Shown here piece after piece: positions 27,513-37,200 of a stretch of 64,000 nucleotides of DNA. The translations under genes and the position numbers were made by a program. A model generated the notes under the pieces. That model ran no database searches, was not told the DNA's origin, and was given only the letters and a program-made list of their open reading frames with translations. The stretch covers positions 2,885,898 through 2,949,897 of the forward strand of contig NZ_CP134196.1 in assembly GCF_031585635.1 (NCBI RefSeq), written 5' to 3'. The DNA comes from Paraburkholderia sp. FT54 (GTDB lineage Bacteria; Pseudomonadota; Gammaproteobacteria; Burkholderiales; Burkholderiaceae). Numbering within the stretch: position 1 is the stretch's first letter; the number at the start of each line of letters is the position of its first letter.

Positions 27513-27541
27513 ATTATACGGGCGTTCGACGGGTTCGTCTA
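27513..27541 (-). promoter_or_regulatory. Sigma70-type promoter of the osmoprotectant operon
   Basis: On the minus strand TATAAT (27518-27513) with TAGACG at -35 (27541-27536) and a 17-base spacer. The -10 is perfect; the -35 matches TTGACA at four of six. Transcription would start near 27506. Confidence 0.55.
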
Positions 27542-27606
27542 CCCATGTGGTTAATGTGGAGGTGGTGGAGAGGGCGCTGGGCTTTGATTTCTGCTTGATT
27601 TCGCCA

Positions 27607-27670
27607 CTCCCGAAGAAGCTCACCTGTGGTTTCCCCGACCGCTTTTGATCTCCCGAAAACGCTCACCTCA
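27607..27670 (+). repeat. Dispersed 21-nt repeat, cluster B (2 copies)
   Basis: Two plus-strand copies at 27607-27627 (with GAAGAAG in place of GAAAACG) and 27650-27670, separated by 22 bases. They lie just beyond the stop of the ScpB-like gene (27742), between it and the osmoprotectant promoter. Confidence 0.75.
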
Positions 27671-27741
27671 AACGCTTGTTGGTGCGCCGGGGTCCCATCC
27701 GAATCATCGCGTTTGAGGAAGCGGCGCATCGGCAACCGGCG

Positions 27742-28542
27742 TCATTTCCCGCCAAACACCGCCGCCCGCCGCTCCGAAAACGCCGCCAACCCTTCGCTAA
27801 AGTCAGCACTCTCGCACGCCCGCCGACGCAGCTCCGCAATCTGCTCCATCGCCTGCACTGGCATCGGCTGCAGGTCCTCGAGTATTCGCAATTGCTCCTT
27901 CACGGCCTGAATCGCAAGCGGCGCCTTGCCGGCAATGCCGCGCGCCATGTCGAGCGCCGTTGCCTCCAGCCTGTCGCTGTCGACCAGCCGGTTGACCACA
28001 CCGAACCGCTCGGCACGCGCCGCATCGAGCGGCTGTGCGGTGAAGAACATCTCCTTCAACACGTGAATCGGCACGTTGTTGAAGAAGCGCAGCAAACCGC
28101 TCGTCGTATAGGGCAAGCCGATATTCGCAGGCGTCATCGCGAAACGCGCGCTTTCGTCGGCGACGACCAGGTCGCAACTCATCACCAGATCCACCGCGCC
28201 GCCCCACGCCGAACCCGACACCATTGCGATCACCACGCCCGGATACGCGCGCACCCGGCGCAACGCCTGTTCGAGCGGCTTGCCGTAGGCGATCGGATCG
28301 CGGTCGCGCGCCAGTTCGCCGAGATCGTGGCCCGCGCTCCAGACGTCCTGTCCGACTCCGCTGCCCAATATCACGACCGGTATGCGCCGCGCAGCGAGCT
28401 CGATGAGGCGCGCGTCGAGCGCCTCTAACAGCTCAGCGCTGAGCGCATTTCTTCGCGTAGGATGACTGAACGTCAACCGGGCGATCCGTTCATCGATGAT
28501 ATCGACTGTCACCGTAAATGACGGTGTGTGCATCGTGCTCAT
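27742..28542 (-). CDS. scpB: Methylmalonyl-CoA decarboxylase-like crotonase (ScpB/YgfG type)
   Basis: 266 residues. Resembles E. coli ScpB across its length: VWSAGHDLGEL (catalytic His), DPIAYGKPLEQALRRV, IAMVSGSAWGGAVDLVMSCDL, FAMTPANIGLPYTTSG (catalytic Tyr), HVLKEMFFTAQPLDAARAERFG and KAPLAIQAVKEQLRIL. ScpB decarboxylates methylmalonyl-CoA to propionyl-CoA. The Glu pair of true enoyl-CoA hydratases is not apparent, supporting decarboxylase over hydratase. The ATG at 28542 overlaps the stop of the CoA-transferase gene by 4 bases, so the two are coupled; an MFS carrier is upstream in the same operon. The likely job is breakdown of methylmalonate or a related dicarboxylate. Confidence 0.82.
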   Translation of the reverse strand: MSTMHTPSFTVTVDIIDERIARLTFSHPTRRNALSAELLEALDARLIELAARRIPVVILGSGVGQDVWSAGHDLGELARDRDPIAYGKPLEQALRRVRAYPGVVIAMVSGSAWGGAVDLVMSCDLVVADESARFAMTPANIGLPYTTSGLLRFFNNVPIHVLKEMFFTAQPLDAARAERFGVVNRLVDSDRLEATALDMARGIAGKAPLAIQAVKEQLRILEDLQPMPVQAMEQIAELRRRACESADFSEGLAAFSERRAAVFGGK

Positions 28543-29798
28543 TGCGTAACTCCCGCAGCGCGTTCCAAGGCATTCTCCAGCGAATGATAGCCGCCCTGTT
28601 GATGCACGGCCTTGGCCGCAAGCAACGCGTCGATCTGCGCGGCATCGAAACCCGCCTCGCGCAAGACGTCGACGGTATGTTCGCCAAGGCCCGGCGGCGC
28701 ATGACGGCTCGTCTGCCGCGCGGATCCGTCCGCAGCAGCGGAACTCGACACCGGCGTCACAACCTGACGCAGCGCGCCGAGCGTCGGATGCTCGAGCGTC
28801 TCGACGAGTCGACTGTGCTGGACCTGCGGGTCGTCGAACACTTCGTCGAGCGTATTGATCGGACCGGCCGGCAGCCCGGCGCCGATAAACATCTCGGTCC
28901 ACTCCCGCTTGCCTCGTGTCTTCAAACGCGCTTCCAGCACCGCCTTCAATTCATCTCGATGCGCGACGCGTGCTTCATTGGTCGCGAAGCGCGGGTCGTC
29001 AGGCAAGGCGGCCAGACCGAGCAACTGGCACAAGCGCAGCCACATGTCGGACGTGATCGGCGCGAGGTTGAGCGGGCCGTCCGCGGTCTCGAACACGCCG
29101 TACGGCGCGATCACCGAATGCGCGTTGCCGGTGCGGCGCGGCACGTCGCCAAGGCTCAGATAACGCTGACCATGCACGCTCAGCAAGCCCACCAGACTCG
29201 CGAGCAACGACGTGCTCACATGCTGGCCGCGCCCGGTTCGTTCACGTTCCAGCAGCGCGGACAGAATCGCCATGGCAAGCCACATGCCCGAACTCAGATC
29301 GCCGATAGCGGTGCCGGTGCGCGTGGGGTCGCCATCGGCGAAACCGGTCAGGCTCATCAGGCCGGAATAGCCCTGCGCGATCTGATCGAAACCCGGCCAG
29401 CCGCTCATTGGACCATCCGAGCCGAACGCGTTGATGCTGCCCATCACGAGACGCGGATTGCGCGCGCTCAGCACGTCGTAACCGAGCCCCATGCTGTCGA
29501 CGGTGCCCGGCTTGAAGTTCTCGATCACCACATCCGCATCGTCGATCAGACGGTGAATCGCGGCCAGTCCTTCAGGATGGCGAAAGTCGATGCACACGCC
29601 ACGCTTGTTGCGGTTGCAGGACAGATAATAGGTACTCACGCCACGGTCGAACGGCCCCCAGGTTCGGCTCATGTCGCCGCCCGGGCCCGGTTCGACCTTG
29701 ACGACATCCGCACCGAGATCGGCGAGCACCATCGAACAGAATGGCCCCGACAGCGCACGGCTCAGCTCGACGACCTTGATTCCTTGTAACGCTTGCAT
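28539..29798 (-). CDS. CaiB/BaiF (class III) CoA-transferase
   Basis: 419 residues with the family opening GIKVVELSRALSGPFCSMVL, ADLGADVVKVEPGPGGDMSRTWGPF, the NRNKRGVCIDFRHPEGLA block, VVIENFKPGTVDSMGLGYDVL and the catalytic Asp in GTAIGDLSSGMWLAM. Such enzymes move CoA from succinyl-CoA or acetyl-CoA to a carboxylic acid. Coupled to the ScpB-like gene, it probably makes the CoA ester that is then decarboxylated. The MFS gene starts the operon 51 bases upstream. Confidence 0.88.
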   Translation of the reverse strand: MQALQGIKVVELSRALSGPFCSMVLADLGADVVKVEPGPGGDMSRTWGPFDRGVSTYYLSCNRNKRGVCIDFRHPEGLAAIHRLIDDADVVIENFKPGTVDSMGLGYDVLSARNPRLVMGSINAFGSDGPMSGWPGFDQIAQGYSGLMSLTGFADGDPTRTGTAIGDLSSGMWLAMAILSALLERERTGRGQHVSTSLLASLVGLLSVHGQRYLSLGDVPRRTGNAHSVIAPYGVFETADGPLNLAPITSDMWLRLCQLLGLAALPDDPRFATNEARVAHRDELKAVLEARLKTRGKREWTEMFIGAGLPAGPINTLDEVFDDPQVQHSRLVETLEHPTLGALRQVVTPVSSSAAADGSARQTSRHAPPGLGEHTVDVLREAGFDAAQIDALLAAKAVHQQGGYHSLENALERAAGVTQ

Positions 29799-29849
29799 CC
29801 GGTTCTCCAGCGAATTGATAACGACAGGCGACAGATGAGTAGTGGTGCG

Positions 29850-31178
29850 CTATTCCGGCAACGTCTGATGACGCGTCTCGACAGCGAACGGCAGAATCAG
29901 CAGGCCGATCACGAAGGCCGCCGCGGTCCACGCGACCGGCAATCCGAGCGACCCTTGCCAGTGAATCGCGGCGGCCAGCAGAAAGTTCACGCCGGCGCCG
30001 AGCAGGCGGCCCACCGACGCATTGAAGGCGAAGGCGGTGGCGCGAATCCGCGTCGGGTATTGCTCGGGTAGCCACAGCGAGAAAATCGCGAAGTTGCCGC
30101 CGAAAAACCCGAGGAACAGCAGCGACCCCATGAAGAGGTTGAGTCCGTTCGGCAGATAGAAGACCCAGCCGAACGCGAACACGATCGACACCGCCATGCC
30201 GGCGAAGTACGCGGCGAGCGCGAGCCGCCGCCCGAGCCGTTCCGCCAGCCAGGGAGCGGCGAGGCAACCGAGAATCGTCCCCACGGAGAGCACCGCCGCC
30301 CCGATCGATGCGAGATGCACGGCGCCGACGCGGTCAATGCCGGCGCGCGTCGCCAGTGTCACGACCGCGCTGGCTTCGTAGACCGAACCCGCCCACAGGC
30401 CGATGATCGCGACACCCACGAGGCTCGCGCTGGTCAACGTGCGGCGCCGGTAGGCCGGCGCGAAGATCTCCAGCAGCGGCCGGCGAGCCCGCGCGGGCGG
30501 CGCACTCGCTTGCCCGGCACCGTGCGTGGCCTTGCGCCACTGCCCCGGCTCCTTCACCTTGAGCACCGTGAAAATCGCGAGCAATGCCGGCGCGAGGCCG
30601 CACAGAAACATGGCGCGCCAGCCGTATGTCGCGCCGACGGTGTAGTTCAGCAAGGCGGCGAGAAAGAATCCCACGTAGTAACCCGTCTGCAGATAGCCTG
30701 CGCCCATCTTGCGGCGATCCTCCGGCCAGCTCTCGGCCACATAGGTGCCGGCCAGCGCCCATTCGCCGCCCACGCCGATGCCGGCGATCAACCGGAACGC
30801 GGCCAGCTCCCAGACGTTGTGCGCGAACGCCGCGGCGCCCGTGAATACCGAATAGATGAGGATGCTCGCGGCCAGCGTCTTCACCCGCCCGAAGCGGTCG
30901 GCGAGCGGCCCCCAGATGAACGACAGTCCCCAGCCGATCAGAAACAGCGCAAACAGGATCGAACCGTACATGCCGAGGTTGCCGGGCGTGGCGGCAATGC
31001 CCGAGGCGGGCAGCAGTTCGGCGAGCGCCGGCATCAGCACCAGCGCGTAGATCACCGAATCCACGCCGTCCATCACCCACCCCGAGTAAACCGCCCAGAA
31101 GCCGCCGATCTGCTCGCGGGTCAGGGGTGTGCGCCGGGGCTCGAGCGCCGGCGTCGATGCAGCAATCACTTTGGACAT
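29850..31178 (-). CDS. MFS carboxylate transporter (SHS/sugar-acid type)
   Basis: 442 residues, 12 membrane segments, MFS loop motif ADRFGRVKTL between TM2 and TM3, GVGGEWALAGTYVAESWPEDRR characteristic of the metabolite:H+ and SHS lactate-type carriers, and RLGRRLAL in the second half. It begins MSKVIAAS at 31178 after CAGGAGACGGGC; a longer frame to 31244 is unlikely. It is the first gene of a three-gene operon with CaiB and ScpB-like enzymes, so it probably imports their substrate acid with protons. A LysR-type gene is divergent. Confidence 0.88.
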   Translation of the reverse strand: MSKVIAASTPALEPRRTPLTREQIGGFWAVYSGWVMDGVDSVIYALVLMPALAELLPASGIAATPGNLGMYGSILFALFLIGWGLSFIWGPLADRFGRVKTLAASILIYSVFTGAAAFAHNVWELAAFRLIAGIGVGGEWALAGTYVAESWPEDRRKMGAGYLQTGYYVGFFLAALLNYTVGATYGWRAMFLCGLAPALLAIFTVLKVKEPGQWRKATHGAGQASAPPARARRPLLEIFAPAYRRRTLTSASLVGVAIIGLWAGSVYEASAVVTLATRAGIDRVGAVHLASIGAAVLSVGTILGCLAAPWLAERLGRRLALAAYFAGMAVSIVFAFGWVFYLPNGLNLFMGSLLFLGFFGGNFAIFSLWLPEQYPTRIRATAFAFNASVGRLLGAGVNFLLAAAIHWQGSLGLPVAWTAAAFVIGLLILPFAVETRHQTLPE

Positions 31179-31292
31179 GCCCGTCTCCTGGCCGACCTGC
31201 GCCGGCCGTTTTGAAGCGGCGCCGCACCGTTCAGTCCGGGGCACGCTTCGGTTTTTTGTGGCTTGAGTATAAGAACGTGCTCGATAATCGAA

Positions 31293-31305
31293 AAATATGA
31301 TATTT
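31293..31305. promoter_or_regulatory. AT-rich dyad between LysR and the MFS/CaiB/ScpB operon
   Basis: AAATATGATATTT is a 13-base palindrome with one central base, in an AT-rich patch (31260-31325) between the divergent genes. It is a fair candidate for the LysR binding site, which commonly overlaps both promoters. Confidence 0.45.
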
Positions 31306-31354
31306 CTCTAGCTCAATCGGATTTCCTTATGGGATGAAGGAGCGAGCGACGCGC

Positions 31355-32272
31355 ATGGATCTGCGGCAACTACGGTATTTCGTGAAGGTGGTGGAGTGCG
31401 GCAACGTCACGCGGGCGGGCGAGGCGCTGCATATCGCGCAGCCCGCGATCAGCCAGCAGATGCGCAATCTGGAAACCGATCTGGGCATGCAACTGCTCGA
31501 GCGCAGCGTGCATGGCGTCGCGCCCACGGCCGCGGGGCAGACGCTCTACCGGCACGCCGTGGACTTGCTGAGGCAAGCCGACGGCACGCGTGAATTGCTG
31601 CGCCAGGACGCGGAGTTGCCACAGGGGAAAGTGTCGGTCGCCATGCCGTCGAGTACGGCGCGCATGGTCGCCATTCCACTCGCGCGCACGATTCGCGATC
31701 GTTATCCGGGCATTGCGCTGGAATTGATCGAAGCGCCGAGCGCGGACCTCGGCAATCTGATCGGTGGTGGACGGGTAGAGCTGGCCGTCGTGGTCGACGC
31801 AGTCGAAACACGCGGCGTCACTTCGCAGAAGCTGCTGACCGAAGCGCTCTATCTGATTGCGTGGCCGGAATTTCCGATGCCGCACGAGCCCGTGCCGATC
31901 GCCGAGCTGGCGCGCATGCCGCTGATCCTGCCGAGCGCGCCGAACACGATTCGCAGCCGGGTCGAATGGGCGCTGCGCGAGGCCGGGCAGCCGTGCGAGA
32001 TTCTGTTCGAAGCCAGTTCGACCGCGCTATTGTTCGCCGCGGTGATGGCGAAGCTCGGCGTGACGATCTTGCCGTGGACGGCAGCTCACGTGGAACTCGA
32101 TGAACGCAAGCTCAAGCTCGCCAAAGTCGACCACCGACTGTTTTCGCGCGACCTGTCGCTGTGCTGGCACGACACGGCGTTGCTGAGCAACGCCGTGCAG
32201 AAAGTGAAGACGACGATCCTCGAACTGTTCGACCGCCTCGGAAAGCGGCCAGAGTGGACGGCAGCGGATTAG
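31355..32272 (+). CDS. LysR-type regulator (Nac/CynR-like)
   Basis: 305 residues. N-terminal winged helix MDLRQLRYFVKVVECGNVTRAGEALHIAQPAISQQMRNLE is typical of LysR regulators with the RQLRYF opening; the rest is a periplasmic-binding-protein-like effector domain ending GVTILPWTAAHVELDERK. Start at 31355 has AAGGAG upstream; an ATG at 31334 would add seven residues. Divergent from the MFS/CaiB/ScpB operon, which it presumably activates in response to the acid or its CoA ester. Confidence 0.88.
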   Translation: MDLRQLRYFVKVVECGNVTRAGEALHIAQPAISQQMRNLETDLGMQLLERSVHGVAPTAAGQTLYRHAVDLLRQADGTRELLRQDAELPQGKVSVAMPSSTARMVAIPLARTIRDRYPGIALELIEAPSADLGNLIGGGRVELAVVVDAVETRGVTSQKLLTEALYLIAWPEFPMPHEPVPIAELARMPLILPSAPNTIRSRVEWALREAGQPCEILFEASSTALLFAAVMAKLGVTILPWTAAHVELDERKLKLAKVDHRLFSRDLSLCWHDTALLSNAVQKVKTTILELFDRLGKRPEWTAAD

Positions 32273-32300
32273 GGCGCCGCCTCGCGCGGGAGAATGCTCG

Positions 32301-33200
32301 TCAGGAAGTCCGCGCCCGCCGCACGAAGATGCGTCGCGTGAGATCGAACGCCACCAGATTGCCGGCCACCACTAGCAACAGTCCGACCACGGCCAGCGCT
32401 GACCACTGATAGTCTTCGAATACCGTCGACACCGCCAGCGCCACGATCGGAAACAACACCGTGCAATAAGCAGCCCGCTCGGGTCCGATGCGCCCGACCA
32501 GCATCAGGTACGCCGTAAAGCCGATCACCGAGCCGAAGATCGCGAGATAGGCGAGCGCGCCGAGATAACGCGCGGACGGCTCGACGGCGAACGAGAAGCC
32601 CGCCAATGCGCTTCCCACCGTCAAGACGCCGGCGCCGATCAGCATCGCCCAGCTATTCGTGGCGAACGGGTGCAGGCCCATCGACTGCATCCGGCTCGAC
32701 AACAGGTTGCCGGCCGAAAAGCATAGGGTTCCGAGAAACGCGATCCCGAGCCCGAACCACGCGGCGTGGTCGTTGAGATGTCCCGTCATCTGCTGAACGA
32801 ACAAACATACGATACCGACGAGCCCCAACGCCGCCCCGGCAATCGCCGTGGGTTGCAACGGCCGGCCCATGAACAGGCGGCCGTTGATCGAATTCAGCAG
32901 CGGCGCGGTGGAAAACACCACCGCCACGAGTCCACTCGGCACCACCTGTTCGGCGTAGTAGAAACACAGAAAGTTCAGGCAGAAGAGCGCCAACCCTTGT
33001 GCGACCAGGAGTCGCCACGCGGCGCGCGGCGGCAAGATCGGCCGGCGCATGATACGCAGCAGCGCGAACAGCACGAGCGCCGCGATCCAGAAACGCCAGG
33101 CAATGGATACCGGTGGCGGCACCGCCCCCAATTGCCATTTGATTGCGATCCACGTGGTGCCCCAAATCAACACGGTGGCGGCATATAGGAACAAATTCAT
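32301..33200 (-). CDS. EamA/DMT-family permease
   Basis: 299 residues forming ten membrane helices in two EamA repeats (LIWGTTWIAIKWQLGAVPPP early; GSVIGFTAYLMLVGRIGPERAAYCTVLFPIVAL late). These transporters export amino acids, metabolites or drugs. The start MNLF at 33200 is preferred over 33206. The AraC-type gene is divergent with 158 bases between and could control it. Confidence 0.87.
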   Translation of the reverse strand: MNLFLYAATVLIWGTTWIAIKWQLGAVPPPVSIAWRFWIAALVLFALLRIMRRPILPPRAAWRLLVAQGLALFCLNFLCFYYAEQVVPSGLVAVVFSTAPLLNSINGRLFMGRPLQPTAIAGAALGLVGIVCLFVQQMTGHLNDHAAWFGLGIAFLGTLCFSAGNLLSSRMQSMGLHPFATNSWAMLIGAGVLTVGSALAGFSFAVEPSARYLGALAYLAIFGSVIGFTAYLMLVGRIGPERAAYCTVLFPIVALAVSTVFEDYQWSALAVVGLLLVVAGNLVAFDLTRRIFVRRARTS

Positions 33201-33301
33201 GGTCAAGCCTGCAGCAGCAAATACGGAAGCCCACTATGCCGCAGCCCTGCTGGCCGCACTTGTCCAGGATTGCGCACTTTTCCGGAGTAGCGAGCCGCCG
33301 C

Positions 33302-33325
33302 GCGTGAGCGGCCGTATACTCACGC
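33302..33325. promoter_or_regulatory. Inverted repeat between eamA-type and araC-type genes
   Basis: GCGTGAG (33302-33308), ten bases, CTCACGC (33319-33325): perfect 7-bp arms, 33 bases before the AraC-type ATG. A possible operator; the ten-base centre puts the arms on about the same face of the helix. Confidence 0.45.
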
Positions 33326-33358
33326 TCATTCAGCCATGACAAGTATTTCGCCTGCTTC

Positions 33359-34276
33359 ATGAACACCAGACCGTCCGCACCCGCGATCCACTCCACTGAA
33401 ACGCCGTTCGGCCTTCAGTCGGTGTGTCACACGCTGAGCAGCGCCAACGCGAATCTGGACCGCTTCGCGTGGCTCGGCGACCGGCTGGCCATCGCCGTCT
33501 GGACGCGCGACACGGAAGAAGCCGAGACCGTCTACGAGCGGCCGGGCCATCACACTCTGTCGTGCTATCTGGACGGCGGCTATCGCACCGAGCGTCAGAA
33601 GATGCCGGGGCATTACGGCGCGCCGTCGCGGCTCTGCGCGCTGCCAGGCGATCACGAATCACGCTGGTGGGTGCGCGGCCACATGCATTTCATGCACCTG
33701 TACTTCCTGCCGGAGCATTTCACGCAGCGCGCCGTTCAGGAACTCGATCTCGAGCCGCGCGAACTGACGCTCGCCGATCGCACGTATTTCGAAGACGCCC
33801 GCATCGCCGCGTTGTGTCAATCGCTGGCGAATGAAGACTGGCAGGACCCGGACGGCTTGCTGCGTACCAATGAGACTGCGCATCAGGTGCTGAGTCTGCT
33901 GTTGCGCGCGCAAGGCGTGCGCCGCACGGATGCGTCGCTCAAAGGCGGTTTGTCGGTCGCGACTCGCAGGCGGCTGCGCGACTATATCGACAGTCATCTC
34001 TCGCAGACGCTCACGCTCGGCGAGCTTGCCGGCATAGCGGCGTTGTCGGAATTTCATCTTGCGCGCATGTTCCGCACGTCGTTCGGACTGCCGCCCGCCG
34101 CGTGGATCGCGCAGCAGCGGCTCGAACGCGCCCGCACGCTATTGCGCACCACGGCGCTGCCGCTCGCGCAGGTCGCCGAACAGTGCGGCTACGCTAACGC
34201 CAGTCATTTCAGTCACCGTTTCCGCGAGAGCGTGGGCGTGGCGCCGACTGCGTATCGGCAGGCTATCGCCGCCTGA
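33359..34276 (+). CDS. AraC-family transcriptional regulator
   Basis: 305 residues. The C-terminal 100 hold two helix-turn-helix units (TLGELAGIAALSEFHLARMFRT and LAQVAEQCGYANASHFSHRFRESVGVAPTAYR). The N-terminal 200 are an effector or dimer domain without a recognised ligand motif. Divergent from the EamA-type exporter, with an inverted repeat between the two, so likely its regulator. Confidence 0.88.
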   Translation: MNTRPSAPAIHSTETPFGLQSVCHTLSSANANLDRFAWLGDRLAIAVWTRDTEEAETVYERPGHHTLSCYLDGGYRTERQKMPGHYGAPSRLCALPGDHESRWWVRGHMHFMHLYFLPEHFTQRAVQELDLEPRELTLADRTYFEDARIAALCQSLANEDWQDPDGLLRTNETAHQVLSLLLRAQGVRRTDASLKGGLSVATRRRLRDYIDSHLSQTLTLGELAGIAALSEFHLARMFRTSFGLPPAAWIAQQRLERARTLLRTTALPLAQVAEQCGYANASHFSHRFRESVGVAPTAYRQAIAA

Positions 34277-34298
34277 GCGAGGGCCGGCGCGCTCGGCT

Positions 34299-37200
34299 TC
34301 ACTGCAGCGCCATCGCCAGCACGCGTGCCACGTGAATCGCGTCGACGCCCGCGCCGTCGTGGATCTGATGCCGGCAACTCGTGCCGTCCGCGACCATGAG
34401 CGTGTTGCCGTCCATCTTGCGCACCGCCGGCAGCAGCGAGAGTTCCGCCATGGCCTGGGACGTCGCGTAGTGCTCGGCCTCATAGCCGAAACTGCCCGCC
34501 ATCCCGCAGCACGACGACTCCACCGTCGATACCTTTAATTCAGGAATCCACTTCAATACGGTCTGCACGGGTGTGAAGGCGTCGAAGGCCTTTTGATGGC
34601 AATGCCCATGCACCAGCGCCTGCTGTTGGGCCAACGGCTTCAGCGCGAGCTGCAAACGTCCAGCCTTGTCCTCCCGCACCAGAAACTCTTCGAATAGAAA
34701 CGCCTGCTTCGAGAGCCGCTGCGCTTCTTCGCCGAAGCCGTAGTGCAGAAACTCGTCGCGCAACGACAACAAGCACGACGGCTCCAACCCGACAATCGCC
34801 ACGCCGCGCTCCACGAACGGCTTGAACAGATCGAGCATGCGCCGCGCTTCCTGCTTCGCTTCATCGACGAGACCTGCCGCGAGGAACGTGCGGCCGCAAC
34901 ACACGGGCCGCTCGCCCTGACGCGCGTTGAAGTGCACCGTGTAACCCGCCGCCTCCAGCACTTGCTGCGCAGCGCGCGCGTTTTCCGGCTCCATGTTGTT
35001 GTTGAACGTATCGACGAACAGCAGCACTTCTTTGAGCGCGGCACCTTGCGCTGCTTTGCGCGATGACACCGCATCAGCCAAAAATGACTTCCTGAAGCGC
35101 GGCAAGCTCCGTTCGGGCGCGAAGCCCACGGACCGCTTGAACCACGCCGACAGCAGCGGCACGTTGTCGGCCAGCGCCATCAAGCCCGACATGCGGCTCG
35201 CCGTCGACGCATAACGCGGCATGAAGGCCACCAGCTTGTCACGCAGACGCAGCCCGTGACATTTGACGCGCGCCGCCCGCGCCTCGATCTTGAACTTCGC
35301 CATATCGACGCCCGTCGGGCAATCGCGCTTGCAGCCCTTGCACGACACGCACAGATCGAGCGTCTCCTTCACGTCGTCGCTCGCGAGTCCTGCTTCACCG
35401 AGTTGACCGGAAATCGCAAGGCGCAATGTGTTCGCGCGTCCGCGTGTGACGTGCTGTTCATCCTTCGTCACGCGATAGCTCGGGCACATGGTGCCCGCGT
35501 CGAACTTGCGGCAGTGGCCGTTGTTATTGCACATCTCGACGGCCTTCGCGAGACCGCCGGACAGATCGTTGCCACTGCCCGGCGAGGTCTCCTGTCCGGT
35601 CAGCGGATCGCGTTCGACATTCCATGCCGACCAGTCGAGCGCCGTTTCAATGCGATGTTCCTTGTAGCCCGGCGCGAAGCGGAAATTGCGCGTGTCGTCC
35701 ATCTTCGGCGGACGCACGATCTTGTCGGGATTGAAGCGGTTGTCCGGATCGAACAGCGCCTTGATTTCGCTGAACGCCTGATTCAGGCGCGGCCCGTATT
35801 GCCACGCGACCCATTCGCCGCGGCACAATCCGTCGCCGTGTTCGCCCGAGTAGGCACCCTTGTATTCGCGCACGAGCGCCGCCGCTTCATCAGCGATCGC
35901 GCGCATCTTGAGCGCGCCGTCGCGCCGCATGTCGAGAATCGGCCGCACGTGCAGCGTGCCGACGCTCGCATGCGCGTACCACGTGCCCTCCGTGCCGTGC
36001 CGATGGAACACTTCGGTCAGGCGGCTCGTGTATTCGGCCAGATGTTCGAGCGGCACCGCGCAATCTTCAATGAAGGACACCGGCTTGCCGTCGCCCTTCA
36101 TGCTCATCATGATATTGAGTCCCGCCTTGCGCACTTCCCACAATGCTTTCTGTTCGTTCGCGTCCGGCATCTCGACGACCGAATCGGGCAAGCCGAGATC
36201 GGCCATCAATTCGCTGAGTTGCTTGAGCGATGCGAGTTGCGCGTCGCGGTCCTCGCCCGCGAACTCCACCAGCAAAATGGCTTGCGGCTCGCCCACCAGC
36301 GCCTTGCCGATCACCGGACGAAACGCCGGATTGCTCATCGCCAGATCGATCATCGTGCGATCGACCAGTTCCACCGCCACCGGCTTCAGCTTGACGATGT
36401 GCTGCGTGAGATCCATCGACTGCCAGAAGGTCGGGAAGTTGACCACGCCGAGCATTTTATGCGCGGGCAGCGGCGCGAGCCTGAGCGTCAATTGCCGGCT
36501 GAACGCGAGCGTGCCTTCCGAGCCGACCAGCAGATGCGCGAGATTCGCGACGCCGTCGTCGGTATAAGCGCGCGGATTCTGGCAATCGAACACGTCGAGG
36601 TTGTAGCCCGCCACGCGGCGCAAGACCTTTGGCACACGCGCCACGATCTCGTCGCGCTCTCGTTCGGCGATCTGCTTCACGCCCGCGAGTATCTGCTGCA
36701 AGCGTGCGCCTTGCGGCGCCTCGCGCAACGACGCGAAACGCGCCTCGCTGCCGTCAGCGAGAATCGCGTCGATCGCCTCGACGTTGTGCACCATGTTGCC
36801 GTATTCGATCGAGCGCGAGCCGCACGAATTATTGCCCGCCATGCCGCCGATCGTGCACTGCGCGGCCGTCGAAACATCCACCGGAAACCAGAGACCGTGC
36901 GGCTTGAGCCATGCGTTCAAGTGGTCGAGCACGACGCCCGGCTCGACCGTTACCGTGCGCGCGTCGGCATCGAAGGCGACGATGTTGTTCAACCACTTGC
37001 TCGTGTCGATCACCAGCGCTTCGCCGACCGTCTGGCCGCACTGGCTCGTACCCGCGCCGCGCGCGAGCAGCGGCACTTTCTCGCTGCGCGCGATTTCCAG
37101 CGCGATGCGCAGATCGTCCTGATCGCGTGGCACCACCACGCCGATCGGCGTGATCTGGTAAATGGACGCGTCGGTCGCATAACGGCCCCGGCTCGCCGCA

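Noticed and set aside
28543..28902. N-terminal extension of the ScpB-like protein
   Set aside because: Upstream codons are an out-of-frame reading of the CaiB gene; the ATG at 28542 overlaps the CaiB stop as in coupled genes.
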